Below, one piece after another: positions 62,747 to 64,000 of a stretch of DNA of 64,000 nt. The first letter of the stretch is position 1. Every line of letters begins with the position of its first letter. The notes beneath the pieces are model-generated. The model saw only the letters and a list, made by a program, of their open reading frames with translations. It searched no databases and was not told where the DNA came from. The DNA is from Eutrigla gurnardus (Eukaryota > Chordata > Actinopteri > Perciformes > Triglidae), in the NCBI GenBank assembly GCA_963514095.1, contig OY741279.1, forward strand, positions 4,382,292-4,446,291, read 5' to 3'. The position numbers and the translations under genes are program-made.

Positions 62747-64000
62747 TCTAGTCTCTGGTCTTGACTCTTGACATGACACGGATCCCTCGGTCCCTACGTT
62801 CCTCTACTATTGTGTTTGACGATGACTCTGAGCAGCATTGACTTCCCAACGCCGTGACAGGAAGCGGGATATGACCTCTTTACTTACTTACGTTCTCCAG
62901 AACGACCAGACATTTCTTCATCAAGACGTTTGTTTGAAGTTCGTCCCACATACTATGGCGCGTGCGTTTGAGCGTGTCATCTTCATGTTTCTGGCCCGGC
63001 TCTCTTCCTCCTCCTGCGTCGGCTGCACTGACAATTCGTTTGACAAACATGCAATCACCGTAGTTACAGACGGCCCCTTTAGTTAGAGCCGAGCGCAGTG
63101 TGAATTATGGTTGAGATGGAAACCTTTGAATTATGGGTAAGCTCTGAAGTGCCTCTCGTACAGGGGAAGAAGAGGAGGAGGAGGAGGAGGAGGAGGGATC
63201 TTCACAGACTTGTGCCACAGAGGAGTGCTGACAGAGACCTGGCTCGGCCAACTGCAGCAGAACCAGAACAACAAGAGGGCTAACCCAAACACGGACCAGC
63301 AGAACCGGAGAACCCCGGTCTGCCGGCCTGGCCAGGGGTCAGACGGTGCATCTCACCGCGGAGCAGCGAGGGGAAGGTTGATGGGTCGATCGAGCCAGCG
63401 CTCGAAAACACACGATCCGAAAAAAAGAAACAAGCATTGCCGGCATTCCTGCCTAATTGTACATTTGTCCTCTTTCAAAGGGGAAGAAGTGTCAGGCCAG
63501 ATACAAAGAATCTTGGGATCGGGCGATAGGGCCAGCATCCGTCCCGAAGCCTCCTGAGGGCTATTTAAAGGTACAGTAGGCTGTATTTTCCGCCGCACAG
63601 CGAGGCACCCACCCTTCCGCCTGGCTCCATATTGGAACCAGATGCTGCTGGATGCGAGGCCCCACTAATTTAAGTGGACAGGGCAGATGGAAGCGACTCG
63701 CCCTGCATGCATACCACCCCCTGTTGGCTTTCATGTGATGAAAAATCTCCTGCAGTATGGCGGGGGAGGTTCGTGCACACATGCACCATTAATACAGCCT
63801 GAACACACTGACATGCGCACTCTCGTACTTGAAGGAACCGTTGTACACAACCGCAGAGACATAGCAACAAAACACAAACAAACACACACATGCACTCTGG
63901 AAGATATATTGGACTTTTTCAGTCGGAGAAAAAGGGGCTTGTACGTCATGAAATAGCCGTGTAATCCAGAGAATAATTTTGACGAGACCGAGCTCTGACA

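Larger units (their letters stand above)
48301..64000. other. Gene-free interval upstream of bmp2
   Basis: No gene is supported in about 15.7 kb. The content is microsatellites, transposon remnants (51420-52280, 53534-53948, 62340-62746), a long TTC repeat, a hairpin at 50400 and non-repetitive stretches (for example 49680-50240, 50460-50800 and 54380-54700) that could be conserved regulatory sequence of bmp2. Conservation has not been tested. Confidence 0.6.

Overview
The window is a piece of a teleost, probably percomorph, chromosome. The evidence is spliced vertebrate genes with GT-AG introns, long CA/GT microsatellites, a teleost-type L2 retrotransposon tail with target-site duplication, and a vertebrate synteny block also known on human chromosome 20p12 (CHGB, TRMT6, FERMT1, BMP2). 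All exon boundaries below were read by hand from splice sites, reading phase and remembered protein families; no alignment was run.

Layout. 1-2310: the 3' part of chromogranin B (chgb, + strand), with a 120-bp coding tandem repeat that encodes several dibasic-flanked peptides. 3097-8601: complete trmt6 (- strand, 12 coding exons), with a 40-bp intronic minisatellite of 16 units. 8602-10980: short spacer with the trmt6 promoter (two CCAAT boxes), TTA-rich satellite DNA and an inverted, near-identical copy of one fermt1 exon. 10981-18278 (5' UTR exon near 19768): complete fermt1/kindlin-1 coding sequence (- strand, 15 coding exons). About 19.8-22.2 kb: the fermt1 promoter and a possible divergent spliced transcript on the + strand. 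22.2-42.2 kb: a gene-free stretch downstream of bmp2. 42544-46866: bmp2 (- strand, two coding exons). 46.9-64.0 kb: bmp2 upstream region, gene-free as far as I can see, with several mobile-element remnants, simple repeats and CTCF-like motifs.

The genes do not form a functional unit. Chgb is a secretory-granule prohormone, Trmt6 the non-catalytic subunit of the tRNA m1A58 methyltransferase, Fermt1 an integrin activator at adhesions, and Bmp2 a secreted TGF-beta-family morphogen. The large gene-poor flanks fit a developmental regulatory landscape around bmp2. The most interesting observations are the repeated peptide units in chgb, the inverted fermt1 exon copy, a transposon-derived 70-bp tandem array carrying five CTCF-like motifs, other CTCF-like motifs around bmp2, a perfect 19-bp-arm hairpin, and the orientation of bmp2 relative to its neighbours.
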